A stretch of DNA of 64,000 nucleotides from an uncultured Tateyamaria sp. (GTDB lineage Bacteria; Pseudomonadota; Alphaproteobacteria; Rhodobacterales; Rhodobacteraceae), in the NCBI GenBank assembly GCA_905480645.1, contig CAJQRC010000021.1:62001-126000 (forward strand), read 5' to 3'. Shown here in pieces: positions 28,787 through 39,099 of this stretch. The position numbers and the translations under genes were made by a program. Numbering within the stretch: the first letter of the stretch is position 1; each line of letters begins with the position of its first letter. The notes beneath the pieces are model-generated. The model was not told the origin of the DNA and made no database searches. It was given only the letters and a program-made list of their open reading frames with translations.

Positions 28787-29281
28787 ATGAGCCAGATTGA
28801 TTATGGTCGAGCTGCCAAGTATTTTTTGTTGCAAGACTTTTGGGTTGGCCTAAAGCTAGGCCTCAAATATTTCTTTGGACCAAAAGCGACTATAAATTAT
28901 CCTCATGAAAAAGGACCTTTATCGTCACGCTTTCGCGGTGAGCATGCTTTGCGGCGCTATCCTAATGGGGAAGAACGATGTATAGCATGCAAATTATGTG
29001 AGGCGGTCTGTCCTGCCCAGGCTATAACAATTGATGCGGAACCGCGTGAAGATGGCAGTCGGCGCACGACCCGCTATGACATTGACATGACAAAGTGTAT
29101 ATATTGTGGTTTCTGCCAAGAAGCATGTCCGGTAGACGCGATTGTAGAAGGGCCGAATTTTGAGTTCAGTACTGAGACGCGGGAAGAGCTTTACTACAAT
29201 AAAGAGAAGCTTCTCGCTAATGGTGACCGTTGGGAAGCAGAAATTGCCCATAATTTGGAGTTGGATGCTCCGTACAGATGA
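28787..29281 (+). CDS. nuoI: NADH-quinone oxidoreductase subunit I
   Basis: Ferredoxin-like subunit with clusters N6a and N6b. The two CxxCxxCxxxCP motifs are [16 protein letters not shown] and [19 protein letters not shown] 28787 is preceded by AAGGA at eight bases and gives [19 protein letters not shown], which matches homologues, 164 aa. The frame is open far upstream to 28643, but that part overlaps the spacer hairpin and has no homology. The stop overlaps the next ORF by four bases. Confidence 0.97.
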   Translation: MSQIDYGRAAKYFLLQDFWVGLKLGLKYFFGPKATINYPHEKGPLSSRFRGEHALRRYPNGEERCIACKLCEAVCPAQAITIDAEPREDGSRRTTRYDIDMTKCIYCGFCQEACPVDAIVEGPNFEFSTETREELYYNKEKLLANGDRWEAEIAHNLELDAPYR

Positions 29282-29688
29282 CAGAAACTCAATTAAATTT
29301 TTTAATAGCTATGATGCTGCAGGCTCAGAAAATGTTTCAATTTTTTCCTCAGATAGAAGCTTATAGTGGTAAATCTTCTGTATCTAACTGTGCTGTTATG
29401 CGAAGTGAACTTGTGGAAATGTGGTACTCTAATATCATAAAAATTAATGAAAAGGGTGTGGAAACTGTGCTGCCGTCAATTCTAGCACGGATGTTAAAGC
29501 TAGGCGGTCTATTTGTCGCTGCATTCCATTATAATTTACGTGGCGGCCGAGACGCCAGATTTATAAATCAACAGTTAAGTAAAATGCCGAGTGTGCTGCC
29601 CGTATTGCATGGTCAGCCTGCAATGGTAGGGGCCATGAGTTTGTCCCGTAAAGTCTCCGATTATAAGGAGGAAGAAACATGGCAATAA
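29278..29688 (+). CDS. Orphan 136-aa protein between nuoI and nuoJ
   Basis: The start overlaps the nuoI stop (ATGA), and the end overlaps the nuoJ start by ten bases, with the nuoJ ribosome site AAGGAGG inside this gene. Such tight packing argues for a real coding sequence. The protein is soluble-looking with one moderately hydrophobic segment ([13 protein letters not shown]). Other features are an N-terminal helix rich in Met and Gln ([14 protein letters not shown]), one Cys, and [13 protein letters not shown] recognise no domain. It is not a known complex I core subunit. A structural, assembly or coupling role is only inferred from position. Confidence 0.7.
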   Translation: MTETQLNFLIAMMLQAQKMFQFFPQIEAYSGKSSVSNCAVMRSELVEMWYSNIIKINEKGVETVLPSILARMLKLGGLFVAAFHYNLRGGRDARFINQQLSKMPSVLPVLHGQPAMVGAMSLSRKVSDYKEEETWQ

Positions 29689-30281
29689 TTGCGTTCTATC
29701 TCTTTGCAATCAGTTTAATTGCAGGTGGTTTACTTACTGTTATCAGTCGAAGTCCCGTTCATTCGGTTTTATGGTTGATCTTATCCTTTTTAAGTGCTGC
29801 AGGTTTATTTGTTTTGTTGGGAGCTGAATTCGTGGCAATGCTTTTAGTTATTGTCTACGTTGGCGCTGTAGCAGTATTATTTTTGTTTGTAGTTATGATG
29901 CTTGACGTTGATTTTGCGGAACTTAAGGCCGAGATGGCCAAATATATGCCACTGGCGTTATTGATCGGTTTAGTGATTTTGATGCAATTTATCATAGTAT
30001 TTGGTGCTTGGGAAATTAACCCGGCTGCAGAATTTTTGCGGGCGCAGATCGTACCGCTTGACCGCCATAACACTGAAGCTTTGGGACTTATTTTATACGA
30101 TCAATATTTTCTTTTGTTCCAACTAGCAGGACTTATTTTGCTTGTTGCTATGATTGGGGCGATTGTATTGACTTTGCGTCATCGCCCGAATGTCAAGCGA
30201 CAGGACGTTGTTGCTCAAATGATGCGAGATCCAGCTAAGGCAGTAGAATTATTAGATGTTAAGCCGGGGCAGGGATTATAA
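29679..30281 (+). CDS. nuoJ: NADH-quinone oxidoreductase subunit J
   Basis: Five-helix membrane subunit (ND6). Typical segments are [50 protein letters not shown] (helix 3 with the pi-bulge region) and [18 protein letters not shown]. 200 aa. It has a very strong ribosome site, AAGGAGG, eight bases before the ATG. It is followed by 101 bp before nuoK, in which CTTAAC and GTTAAG form a small hairpin near 30350. Confidence 0.97.
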   Translation: MAIIAFYLFAISLIAGGLLTVISRSPVHSVLWLILSFLSAAGLFVLLGAEFVAMLLVIVYVGAVAVLFLFVVMMLDVDFAELKAEMAKYMPLALLIGLVILMQFIIVFGAWEINPAAEFLRAQIVPLDRHNTEALGLILYDQYFLLFQLAGLILLVAMIGAIVLTLRHRPNVKRQDVVAQMMRDPAKAVELLDVKPGQGL

Positions 30282-30382
30282 TCAAATGGCTGCCATTTCA
30301 TTTAGCAGATTACATTTTTTTTTGGGATGCTTATGCGTCTGAGTGTAGCTTAACTCCTTTGTTAAGATTAGTATGGTGACTT

Positions 30383-30688
30383 ATGATTGAACTTGAGCAT
30401 TATCTTACAGTAGCGGCGCTACTTTTTGTCATTGGTATTTTTGGAATATTTTTAAATCGTAAAAACATCATTATTTTGTTAATGAGCGTAGAACTAATGC
30501 TGCTGGCGGTAAATATTAATTTGGTGGCATTTTCCAGTTTTCTTGGAGATTTGGTAGGGCAAGTTTTTACCCTTTTTGTGCTGACTGTCGCAGCAGCAGA
30601 AGCGGCGATTGGTCTAGCCATCTTAGTATGCTTCTTCCGTAATCGAGGCACAATCGCTGTCGAAGACGTTAACGTGATGAAGGGCTGA
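30383..30688 (+). CDS. nuoK: NADH-quinone oxidoreductase subunit K
   Basis: Three-helix antiporter-like linker subunit (ND4L), 101 aa. Helix 2 carries the conserved glutamate in [16 protein letters not shown], and helix 3 the second one in [22 protein letters not shown] lies before ATG 30383. The stop is five bases before nuoL. Confidence 0.97.
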   Translation: MIELEHYLTVAALLFVIGIFGIFLNRKNIIILLMSVELMLLAVNINLVAFSSFLGDLVGQVFTLFVLTVAAAEAAIGLAILVCFFRNRGTIAVEDVNVMKG

Positions 30689-30693
30689 GGCTC

Positions 30694-32793
30694 ATGGAAA
30701 TTATTATCCTTTTTGCACCACTTGTAGGAGCGTTGCTTTGCGGTTTTGGATGGCGTTTGTTTGGCGAAACAGTGGCTATGTGGATTGCTACAGGTTCACT
30801 GTTTTTATCTGCTCTTCTTTCATGGATCGTTTTTCTGACATTTGATGGTGTTACGGAACAAATACAAATTTTGCGCTGGATCGAAAGTGGCAGCCTGAGT
30901 GCTGATTGGGCAGTTCGACTTGATCGACTTACAGCGATCATGCTGATAGTTATTACCACTGTGTCCAGTTTAGTTCACCTCTATTCGTTTGGGTACATGA
31001 ATAATGATCCGCAATGGAAAGCAGGAGAAAGCTATAAGCCCCGCTTTTTCGCCTACTTATCTTTTTTTACTTTTGCGATGTTGATGTTGGTAACTTCTGA
31101 CAACTTATTGCAAATGTTCTTTGGTTGGGAAGGCGTTGGTGTCGCCTCGTATTTGCTTATTGGTTTTTACTACCGCAAACCCTCTGCAAACGCGGCCGCT
31201 ATAAAGGCTTTTGTAGTAAATCGGGTTGGTGATTTTGGTTTTGCCTTAGGTATTTTTGGCTTATTTTTTCTTACTGACAGTATCCGTTTTGATCATATTT
31301 TTGCTGCTGTGCCTACAGTTGCTGAAACGCAAATAACCTTTCTCTGGCGTGATTGGAATGCAGCTAACCTGATTGCTGTGCTATTGTTTATTGGCGCGAT
31401 GGGGAAATCAGCACAATTATTTTTGCACACATGGTTGCCAGATGCGATGGAAGGTCCGACCCCAGTGTCGGCTCTAATTCATGCAGCTACAATGGTTACA
31501 GCAGGAGTATTTCTTGTGTGCAGAATGTCACCATTGATGGAGGTTGCCGAGCAAGCTACAATTTTTATCACTGTAATTGGTGCAACAACGGCCTTTGTGG
31601 CTGCGAGTATTGGTCTTGTGCAATCTGATATTAAACGTGTGATTGCCTATTCTACAATGTCTCAATTAGGTTATATGTTTGTTGCGGCTGGTGTTGGAAT
31701 GTATTCAGCAGCGATGTTTCACCTATTTACGCATGCATTTTTCAAGGCAATGTTATTCCTTGGTGCAGGATCAATTATTCATTCGATGCACCATGATCAA
31801 GACATGAATAATTATGGTGGCCTCCGTAAAAAAATTCCATATACATTCGCCGCTATGATGATAGGTACTCTAGCGATTACTGGTGTCGGCATTCCTTTAA
31901 CACATTTTGGTTTTGCAGGTTTTCTTTCTAAAGACGCTATTGTTGAGAGTGCATATGCAGGTGGCTCCAGCTATGGATTCTGGTTACTGGTTGCAGCAGC
32001 GGCCATGACGTCGTTTTATTCTTGGCGTCTGATGTTCTTAACATTCTATGGGGAAGCACGCGGCGATAAATACACTCATCAGAACGCACATGAGAGCCCT
32101 TTGGTTATGTTAATACCACTTGGTGTTTTGTCTCTAGGTGCTATCTTCTCAGGAATGATTTGGTACGGTAGCTTCTTTGGGCATACCGATGAGGTCGCTA
32201 AATTCTATGGTATACCTTATACTGAGGACGTTACTTATCATTCTGATGGACAAGGCAAGGGGCACACACAAGGCAACGAAAAATATGTTGAAGAAGGCGT
32301 AAATGAAAAAGGATCTCACTACTTTTTTATTGGAAAACCTGGTCAAGGCGCACTTTATTTTTCACCAGATAATAAGGTTTTAGGTAACGCGCATGCTTTA
32401 CCGAATTGGGTGAAAATATCACCTTTCTTCGCTATGATTTTTGGGTTAATAATGGCACTTTGGTTTTATATCTGGAGCCCATCGCTCCCCGCGCGGTTAG
32501 CTGAAAACCAGCGCCCACTATATCTATTTCTGAAAAACAAATGGTATTTTGACGAACTTTACAACGTAATTTTTGTTAAACCTACGTTTTGGATAGCCAG
32601 GCAGCTTTGGAAAAAAGGTGATGGTGACGTAATCGATGGCTCACTGAATGGCTTGGCTATGGGTTTTATCCCATTTATCACTCGGCTCACTGGTCGAGCT
32701 CAATCAGGCTACATCTTTACATACGCATTTGCGATGGTGATTGGAATTGTTGTCTTGGTTACATGGATGACACTTAGTGGAGGGGCACACTGA
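30694..32793 (+). CDS. nuoL: NADH-quinone oxidoreductase subunit L
   Basis: Largest proton-pumping antiporter-like subunit (ND5), 699 aa. Conserved segments are [19 protein letters not shown] (with the key Glu), [20 protein letters not shown] (Lys), [37 protein letters not shown], and the long lateral helix near the C terminus. A polar, Gly/Lys-rich insert (around residues 505-545, [18 protein letters not shown]) interrupts the transmembrane region, common in alphaproteobacterial NuoL. Its stop overlaps the nuoM ATG by one base. Confidence 0.98.
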   Translation: MEIIILFAPLVGALLCGFGWRLFGETVAMWIATGSLFLSALLSWIVFLTFDGVTEQIQILRWIESGSLSADWAVRLDRLTAIMLIVITTVSSLVHLYSFGYMNNDPQWKAGESYKPRFFAYLSFFTFAMLMLVTSDNLLQMFFGWEGVGVASYLLIGFYYRKPSANAAAIKAFVVNRVGDFGFALGIFGLFFLTDSIRFDHIFAAVPTVAETQITFLWRDWNAANLIAVLLFIGAMGKSAQLFLHTWLPDAMEGPTPVSALIHAATMVTAGVFLVCRMSPLMEVAEQATIFITVIGATTAFVAASIGLVQSDIKRVIAYSTMSQLGYMFVAAGVGMYSAAMFHLFTHAFFKAMLFLGAGSIIHSMHHDQDMNNYGGLRKKIPYTFAAMMIGTLAITGVGIPLTHFGFAGFLSKDAIVESAYAGGSSYGFWLLVAAAAMTSFYSWRLMFLTFYGEARGDKYTHQNAHESPLVMLIPLGVLSLGAIFSGMIWYGSFFGHTDEVAKFYGIPYTEDVTYHSDGQGKGHTQGNEKYVEEGVNEKGSHYFFIGKPGQGALYFSPDNKVLGNAHALPNWVKISPFFAMIFGLIMALWFYIWSPSLPARLAENQRPLYLFLKNKWYFDELYNVIFVKPTFWIARQLWKKGDGDVIDGSLNGLAMGFIPFITRLTGRAQSGYIFTYAFAMVIGIVVLVTWMTLSGGAH

Positions 32794-34334
32794 TGGATAA
32801 CCTTCTTTCCATCGTCACCTTCATTCCGGCGCTGGCCGCTTTTATTCTTGGCGTGTTTCTCCGAGGTGAAGATGACGCTGCTCAATCTAATGCAAAATGG
32901 GTAGCACTTTTTGCTACGGCGGCCACCTTCCTTGTATCCTTATTCATCCTTTTTGAATTTGATCCTCAGAATACTGGGTTTCAATTTCTGGAGGAAGCTG
33001 AGTGGTTAATGGGCCTGCAATATAAGATGGGTGTTGATGGAATTTCAGTCCTTTTTGTCATGCTTACTACATTCATGATGCCATTAGTCATAGCAGCCTC
33101 GTGGAATGTGAAAATACGCGTCAAAGAATATATGATAGCCTTCCTTCTTTTGGAAACGTTGATGCTGGGCGTGTTTATGGCGCTTGATTTAGTACTGTTT
33201 TACCTCTTCTTTGAGGCGGGTTTAATCCCAATGTTTTTGATTATTGGTATTTGGGGCGGGGCAAACCGAATCTACGCTTCATTTAAATTTTTTTTATACA
33301 CCTTTCTTGGTTCGGTGCTTATGTTGGTGGCGATGGTTGGCATGTTTGCAGACGCAGGCACCACTGATATTGAACAATTGCTTTCCCATAACTTTGCTTC
33401 AGAAACATTCAAACTGATGGGGCTGCAGATCATTGGAGGAATGCAAACTCTTTTGTTTATTGCTTTCTTTGCCAGCTTTGCAGTTAAAATGCCTATGTGG
33501 CCAGTTCACACTTGGTTGCCTGACGCACATGTGCAAGCTCCAACTGCTGGATCAGTAGTTCTGGCCGCAATATTGTTGAAAATGGGAGGCTATGGGTTCC
33601 TTCGCTTTTCCATCCCAATGTTTCCAATTGGCTCGGAAGTTTTAACACCGCTGGTGCTGTGGATGTCTGCCATTGCAATTGTCTACACCTCTCTAGTAGC
33701 TCTCGTGCAAGAAGATATGAAAAAGTTAATAGCTTATTCGTCTGTTGCGCACATGGGGTTCGTAACCATGGGTATTTTTGCGGCAAACCAACAGGGTATT
33801 GATGGTGCAATTTTTCAAATGGTATCGCATGGCTTTATATCTGCTGCTCTATTTCTTTGCGTTGGTGTAATTTATGACAGAATGCATACCCGCGATATTA
33901 ACGCTTATGGGGGGTTGGTGACCCGAATGCCGGCTTACGCATTGATTTTTATGCTGTTTACCATGGCCAATGTTGGACTGCCGGGAACCTCTGGTTTTGT
34001 AGGAGAGTTCTTGACGTTGATGGCTGTTTTCCAAGTAAATACTTTGGTGGCGGTTGTAGCGACAACAGGTGTGATCTTCTCGGCGGCCTATGCACTTTGG
34101 CTCTATCGTCGTGTGATGATGGGTGATTTGATTAAAGAGAGTCTTAAATCTATAACTGACATGACTATCCGAGAACGAGTGATTTTTGCTCCTCTTGTGC
34201 TGATGACAATTCTCCTTGGTATCTATCCCGCGCTTGTTCTCGACATTATTGGCCCAACTGTAACTGCACTTGTATTACAACATGACACAGCTCTGGGCGG
34301 CTTTGACAACGCGGCCCGACTTTCTTTGAATTAA
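32793..34334 (+). CDS. nuoM: NADH-quinone oxidoreductase subunit M
   Basis: Antiporter-like proton pump (ND4), 513 aa. The motifs are [37 protein letters not shown] (Glu on helix 5), [20 protein letters not shown] (Lys on helix 7), [12 protein letters not shown] and [20 protein letters not shown]. Translationally coupled to nuoL through TGATG. It is followed ten bases later by nuoN. Intact. Confidence 0.98.
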   Translation: MDNLLSIVTFIPALAAFILGVFLRGEDDAAQSNAKWVALFATAATFLVSLFILFEFDPQNTGFQFLEEAEWLMGLQYKMGVDGISVLFVMLTTFMMPLVIAASWNVKIRVKEYMIAFLLLETLMLGVFMALDLVLFYLFFEAGLIPMFLIIGIWGGANRIYASFKFFLYTFLGSVLMLVAMVGMFADAGTTDIEQLLSHNFASETFKLMGLQIIGGMQTLLFIAFFASFAVKMPMWPVHTWLPDAHVQAPTAGSVVLAAILLKMGGYGFLRFSIPMFPIGSEVLTPLVLWMSAIAIVYTSLVALVQEDMKKLIAYSSVAHMGFVTMGIFAANQQGIDGAIFQMVSHGFISAALFLCVGVIYDRMHTRDINAYGGLVTRMPAYALIFMLFTMANVGLPGTSGFVGEFLTLMAVFQVNTLVAVVATTGVIFSAAYALWLYRRVMMGDLIKESLKSITDMTIRERVIFAPLVLMTILLGIYPALVLDIIGPTVTALVLQHDTALGGFDNAARLSLN

Positions 34335-34344
34335 GGACACATCT

Positions 34345-35781
34345 ATGTCTGCTGACTTAATTATTATTTTGCCAGAGCTTCTACTGTCGCTGTTTGCGCT
34401 GCTTAGTTTGTTGTTTGCGGTCTATACGTCGAAAGATGGAATTGCATCTGCTATGCTTTGGTTAACATCTGCAGTTTTAATTATCCTCGCTTGCTGGATT
34501 GGCTTAACTGGAACTGGAACGAATATAGCCTTCGACGGAATGTTCATAGACGATGGTTTTTCTCGCTTTGCCAAAGTTGCAATTCTACTGGCGGCAGCGG
34601 CTATTTTAGCTATGGGCGAAGCCTATATGACCGCCAAAGGTTTGCTTCGGTTTGAGTATCCTGTTCTAGTAGCATTGAGCGTTGTTGGTATGATGATGAT
34701 GGTCTCTGCTGGTGATTTAATGGCGCTGTATATGGGGCTAGAACTGCAATCACTTGCTCTCTATGTTATAGCTGCATTGCGTCGCGACAGTATAAAATCT
34801 ACGGAAGCTGGATTGAAATATTTCGTCTTGGGTGCTTTGTCGTCTGGCATGCTGCTTTATGGTGCATCATTGGTTTACGGATATGCAGGAACTACAGTGT
34901 TTTCTGGTATTGTTCAGGTGGCTAATCACGATATTTCGATGGGTCTTCTATTTGGTCTAGTTTTTTTGATGGCTGGGCTCGCATTTAAGATTTCTGCTGT
35001 TCCTTTTCATATGTGGACGCCAGATGTTTATGAAGGTTCGCCCACACCAGTTACGGCATTTTTCGCAACAGCTCCTAAAGTAGCCGCAATGGCTCTGTTT
35101 GCACGCGTTTTGCATGACGCCTTTGGTGCAGCCACCGCGGATTGGCGACAGATTATGGCATTATTGTCAATTCTATCAATGTTCCTTGGTGCGTTTGCTG
35201 CTATTGGGCAAACTAATATTAAAAGATTGATGGCATATTCTTCTATCGCTCATATGGGTTACGCCCTGATGGGGCTTGCTGCAGGTACTGTTTTGGGTGT
35301 TCAAGCCATGTTGGTTTACATGGCGATTTATGTGACCATGAACGTGGGTACTTTTGCTTTTATCCTGATGATGGAAAAAGATGGTCAGCCTGTTGTAAAT
35401 ATTGAATCCTTAAGCATGTACTCAAGACGCGAACCCGGTAAAGCTCTTGCAATGTTAGTTTTATTGTTTTCGATGGCGGGTGTGCCACCGATGCTTGGTT
35501 TTTTTGGTAAGTTTTATGTATTAAAGGCGGCATTCGAAGGTGGGCTTGCTTGGCTGGCTGTAGCGGGTGCTGTTGCATCAGTGATTGGCGCTTACTACTA
35601 TCTTCGTATAGTTTACCTCATGTATTTTGGTGATCCTGCGGAAGAAGGCCTGAATGGTGGGCAGTCGCCTGTACTTTGGATGTTTTTAATAGGTTCGGCC
35701 ATCATCATGTTGGCAGGTGTCGTCAACATGTTTGGTGTTGACGCTGCCGCCGCCAGTGCCGCGGCAACATTATTAGATTAG
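34345..35781 (+). CDS. nuoN: NADH-quinone oxidoreductase subunit N
   Basis: Third antiporter-like pump (ND2), 478 aa, last core gene of the operon. Seen are [20 protein letters not shown] (Glu), [20 protein letters not shown] (Lys), [20 protein letters not shown] and [19 protein letters not shown]. It ends in an alanine-rich tail. AAGGACAC precedes the ATG. About 50 bp separate it from birA, and transcription may well continue into birA-coaX-rnj, a neighbourhood common in alphaproteobacteria. Confidence 0.98.
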   Translation: MSADLIIILPELLLSLFALLSLLFAVYTSKDGIASAMLWLTSAVLIILACWIGLTGTGTNIAFDGMFIDDGFSRFAKVAILLAAAAILAMGEAYMTAKGLLRFEYPVLVALSVVGMMMMVSAGDLMALYMGLELQSLALYVIAALRRDSIKSTEAGLKYFVLGALSSGMLLYGASLVYGYAGTTVFSGIVQVANHDISMGLLFGLVFLMAGLAFKISAVPFHMWTPDVYEGSPTPVTAFFATAPKVAAMALFARVLHDAFGAATADWRQIMALLSILSMFLGAFAAIGQTNIKRLMAYSSIAHMGYALMGLAAGTVLGVQAMLVYMAIYVTMNVGTFAFILMMEKDGQPVVNIESLSMYSRREPGKALAMLVLLFSMAGVPPMLGFFGKFYVLKAAFEGGLAWLAVAGAVASVIGAYYYLRIVYLMYFGDPAEEGLNGGQSPVLWMFLIGSAIIMLAGVVNMFGVDAAAASAAATLLD

Positions 35782-35833
35782 ATTTTAAAATAATATTGGC
35801 TTTTAGAATGTGCCTATTGAAACGTGAACCTTT

Positions 35834-36583
35834 TTGACTGGGTGGCCCACAGGATATGGCTTTCGTATTCTCAACAAGGTTGATTCGACCTTAAGTGAAG
35901 CCGTCAGAATCATACCTGAATTATCAGGACCAGAATGGATATTGGCTCACGCTCAAACTAAAGCTCGAGGACGTCGAGGGCGGTCTTGGTCAATGCCTGC
36001 TGGTAACTTTGCTGCAACTCTAGTTTTGTCTCTAAACGAACCACCGTCCCGTGCTGCTTTGCGGTCTTTTGTTGCTGCTCTGGCGCTTAGGGATTCATTG
36101 GTAGCCGTGACTGGCCATAATGATGCCTTTGCACTAAAATGGCCTAATGATGTATTGCTAGAAGGGGGTAAGGTTGCCGGTATATTGCTGGAGTCAGTTA
36201 AAACTGGGCCTAAGGCACTATCCTTAGCTATTGGAATAGGTGTTAATCTTGTTAAAGCACCCAGCCTAGAAGCCGTCGAGGCAGGGGCAGTCCGGCCCAT
36301 CTCTTTAAAGGGTAGACTAGGAATAGAGGTAAAGGCGAAAGCTTTCCTGAATGTATTGGCGCAGGCGTATGCTCACCGTGAAACACAATTTGTCACCTAT
36401 GGTTTTCCGCCTATTCGTGTCGCTTGGCTCGCTCATGCAGCACGCTTGGGTCAACATATTAAAGCTCGCACTGCAAAAGAGACCTATTACGGAACTTTCG
36501 CGGATATGGACGTCGATGGCCAACTTGTTCTAGAGACATCGAAGGGACGCGTGACCATTCCGGCTGGCGATGTTTACTTCTGA
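35834..36583 (+). CDS. birA: Biotin-[acetyl-CoA-carboxylase] ligase without DNA-binding domain
   Basis: Attaches biotin to carrier proteins such as MccA and the acetyl-CoA carboxylase carrier. It has the catalytic glycine loop GRRGRSWSMPAGNFAATLVL and LKWPNDVLLEGGKVAGILLE, with the biotin-adenylate lysine in the latter. At 249 aa it has no N-terminal helix-turn-helix, so it is an enzyme only and not the Bio repressor type. The start must be TTG 35834, since homology (WPTGYGFRILNKVDST) begins at once and an in-frame stop lies just upstream. Twelve bases before coaX. Confidence 0.93.
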   Translation: MTGWPTGYGFRILNKVDSTLSEAVRIIPELSGPEWILAHAQTKARGRRGRSWSMPAGNFAATLVLSLNEPPSRAALRSFVAALALRDSLVAVTGHNDAFALKWPNDVLLEGGKVAGILLESVKTGPKALSLAIGIGVNLVKAPSLEAVEAGAVRPISLKGRLGIEVKAKAFLNVLAQAYAHRETQFVTYGFPPIRVAWLAHAARLGQHIKARTAKETYYGTFADMDVDGQLVLETSKGRVTIPAGDVYF

Positions 36584-36595
36584 TGAGGAAATCTT

Positions 36596-37369
36596 ATGCT
36601 TTTAGCAATTGATTGCGGTAACACTAATACAGTCTTTTCTATTTGGGATGAAGACGCAGTGATAGGAACATGGCGCACTTCCACAGAATGGCAGCGGACT
36701 GCTGACCAGTATTATGTCTGGCTGTCCACGTTAATGAAGCTTCAAAATGTGAATGTTGAAATCACAAATATGATAATCTCGTCAACAGTGCCTCGAGTTG
36801 TATTTAATTTGCGTGTCTTGGCAGATCGGTATTTTGGAACACGGCCTGTTGTTGTGGGTAAATCTGATTGCTTGCTGCCTGTTGGCGTTCGGGTGGACGA
36901 GGGCACTCATGTCGGGCCCGATCGATTGGTAAACACGGTTGCGGGCCATGATTTGTTTGGTGGCAACCTAATTATTGTAGATTTTGGCACAGCTACTACA
37001 TTTGATGTGGTGGACAAAGACGGCAGTTACATAGGTGGTGTAATTGCACCTGGGGTAAACTTAAGCCTTGAGGCATTGCACAATGTGGCCGCGGCTCTGC
37101 CCCACGTAGACATCTCCAAGCCACAGACTGTAATTGGCACTAACACAGTTGCGTGCATGCAATCAGGTGTCTTTTGGGGTTACGTAGGCCTTGTCCGTGA
37201 GATATGTGAGCGTATTAAAGCAGAACGCAATCGAGATATGCGCGTTATTTCCACGGGTGGGTTGGCACCGTTATTTCAACAGTCCGAAACACTTTTTGAC
37301 GATTACATAGATGATTTAACGATGCATGGCCTGAAAGTCATCCATCGATATAATAAGGAAAATAACTAA
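36596..37369 (+). CDS. coaX: Type III pantothenate kinase
   Basis: Phosphorylates pantothenate in the first step of CoA synthesis. It belongs to the acetate/sugar kinase-like ATPase fold. The phosphate-1 motif is LAIDCGNTNTVFSIW, followed by VGPDRLVNTV and DFGTATTFDVVD (adenosine/phosphate-2), and GGVIAPGVNLS. At 257 aa it is normal. TGAGGAAATCTT lies before ATG. It sits between birA and rnj, the usual alphaproteobacterial order, and supplies the CoA used by the acyl-CoA pathways encoded upstream. Confidence 0.96.
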   Translation: MLLAIDCGNTNTVFSIWDEDAVIGTWRTSTEWQRTADQYYVWLSTLMKLQNVNVEITNMIISSTVPRVVFNLRVLADRYFGTRPVVVGKSDCLLPVGVRVDEGTHVGPDRLVNTVAGHDLFGGNLIIVDFGTATTFDVVDKDGSYIGGVIAPGVNLSLEALHNVAAALPHVDISKPQTVIGTNTVACMQSGVFWGYVGLVREICERIKAERNRDMRVISTGGLAPLFQQSETLFDDYIDDLTMHGLKVIHRYNKENN

Positions 37370-37373
37370 TCTC

Positions 37374-39044
37374 ATGAGTAGTGAACGATTGATCTACCTG
37401 CCCCTTGGGGGGGCTGGTGAAATTGGTATGAATGCCTACGTTTATGGTTACGGTGAGCCGGAACAAGAACGTTTAATCGTGGTCGACCTTGGTGTGACCT
37501 TCCCTGATATGGATAGCAGTCCAGGCGTTGATTTGATTTTACCAGACATTACTTGGCTGGTAGAGCGCAAAGAACGCATTGATGGTATTTTCATTACTCA
37601 TGCACATGAAGATCATGTTGGAGCTATTTCCCATACTTATGATGAGCTCGGCGCTCCGATTTTTGCGCGGCCTTTTACAGCCAACATTGCGCGGCGCAAA
37701 TTGGAAGAACGAGGGTACCCAGAAGATGCCGTCACCATTTCGGATGCATGGCCTGAAATTGTAACTGTTGGACCTTTCAATGTAGGCTTTCTGCCTATAT
37801 CACACTCAATTCCGGAAAGTGCGGCTTTGGTGATTGACAGTCCTCAAGGTAGGGTTATCCACTCAGGAGATTTCAAACTTGATGAGACACCACTTGTTGG
37901 CGAACCTTTTGATCCTAATCTCTGGGTAGAAGTTTGCAAAAATGGTGTTAAAGCGTTGGTTTGTGACAGTACAAATATATTTGCTTTAAGTCCTGGGCGC
38001 TCTGAGGCGACTGTTGGACCAGAGATTGAAAAACTTGTTCGCTCTCACTCTGATGGTATAGTTGTAGCTACAACATTTGCTTCGAACGTTGCACGAGTGA
38101 AAACGTTGGCTGAGGCTGGCGTCCGGGCAGGGCGATCAATAGTTTTGCTGGGACGTGCGATGCGTCGTATGATTGAAGCCTCAATAGAAACTGGCGTTTT
38201 AAAGGACTTTCCTAGTGTTATAAGTCCGGAGGATGCGCGCCAAGTGCCGCGTGAAAATCTTATGTTGCTGGTGACAGGATCGCAGGGGGAGCGTCGTGCC
38301 GCCTCTGCTCAATTGGCAAATGGTAAGTACATGGGAATGGAATTGAAGGAAGGAGATCTATTTCTGTTTTCTTCTAAGACTATTCCAGGTAATGAACGTG
38401 GTGTAATCCGCATCATGAACCAGCTGTCAGAAAAGGGCGTAGATGTAGTTGACGATTCATCAGGCCATTACCACGTATCAGGGCATGCTAACCGCCCAGA
38501 TATAGAACTGTTGCAAGACATTGTTAATCCGCAGATCGTTGTGCCGATGCACGGAGAGCATCGACATTTGCGTGAGCATGTTAAACTGTCCAAAAAGAAA
38601 GGCCGTTCGGCAGTTTTGGCAATTAATGGAATGATGATTGATTTATCTGGTAATGCGCCCAAAGTAGCCGAGTATATCGAGACCGGGCGAACATATCTCG
38701 ATGGGTCAGTACAAGTTGGTGCGCTGGACGGTGTTGTACGAGACCGGATTCGGATGTCTCTAAACGGTCATGTTCTCGTTACATTAATTTTAGATGAACA
38801 GGATGAGCCTCTTGGAGAACCTTGGTGTGAAACTAAGGGATTGGCGGAAAGAGGTAATTCAAATGCAGTTCTGGTTGAAGTATTTGAAGAGGATCTTAGC
38901 CAGTTTCTTGGTCGGGCAGATGCCAAAACTTTACAAGATGATGACGTTTTAGAGGAAGCATTAAGACGTATTGTACGAAAAGCTGGAAAAGACGAGATTG
39001 GAAAAAAACCCGAAGTTACTGTCGTCATTAGTCGTATGCATTAA
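37374..39044 (+). CDS. rnj: Ribonuclease J
   Basis: Metallo-beta-lactamase/beta-CASP ribonuclease with 5'-exo and endonuclease activity in rRNA maturation and mRNA decay. Metal ligands are in THAHEDHVGAI (from His76), with the further His in PISHSIPES and the Asp in HSGDFKLDE. The beta-CASP region includes VTGSQGERRAASAQLA and the HxH-type VSGHANRPD and MHGEHRHLREH. The C-terminal dimerisation domain is present. 556 aa. It is four bases after the coaX stop. Convergent with the helicase gene, with a 55-bp gap and no obvious terminator. Confidence 0.96.
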   Translation: MSSERLIYLPLGGAGEIGMNAYVYGYGEPEQERLIVVDLGVTFPDMDSSPGVDLILPDITWLVERKERIDGIFITHAHEDHVGAISHTYDELGAPIFARPFTANIARRKLEERGYPEDAVTISDAWPEIVTVGPFNVGFLPISHSIPESAALVIDSPQGRVIHSGDFKLDETPLVGEPFDPNLWVEVCKNGVKALVCDSTNIFALSPGRSEATVGPEIEKLVRSHSDGIVVATTFASNVARVKTLAEAGVRAGRSIVLLGRAMRRMIEASIETGVLKDFPSVISPEDARQVPRENLMLLVTGSQGERRAASAQLANGKYMGMELKEGDLFLFSSKTIPGNERGVIRIMNQLSEKGVDVVDDSSGHYHVSGHANRPDIELLQDIVNPQIVVPMHGEHRHLREHVKLSKKKGRSAVLAINGMMIDLSGNAPKVAEYIETGRTYLDGSVQVGALDGVVRDRIRMSLNGHVLVTLILDEQDEPLGEPWCETKGLAERGNSNAVLVEVFEEDLSQFLGRADAKTLQDDDVLEEALRRIVRKAGKDEIGKKPEVTVVISRMH

Positions 39045-39099
39045 CAAAAAAATGAGGTGACATTCTCTTTTTATTTGTATGCGGTGCGAAAAAAGTATT

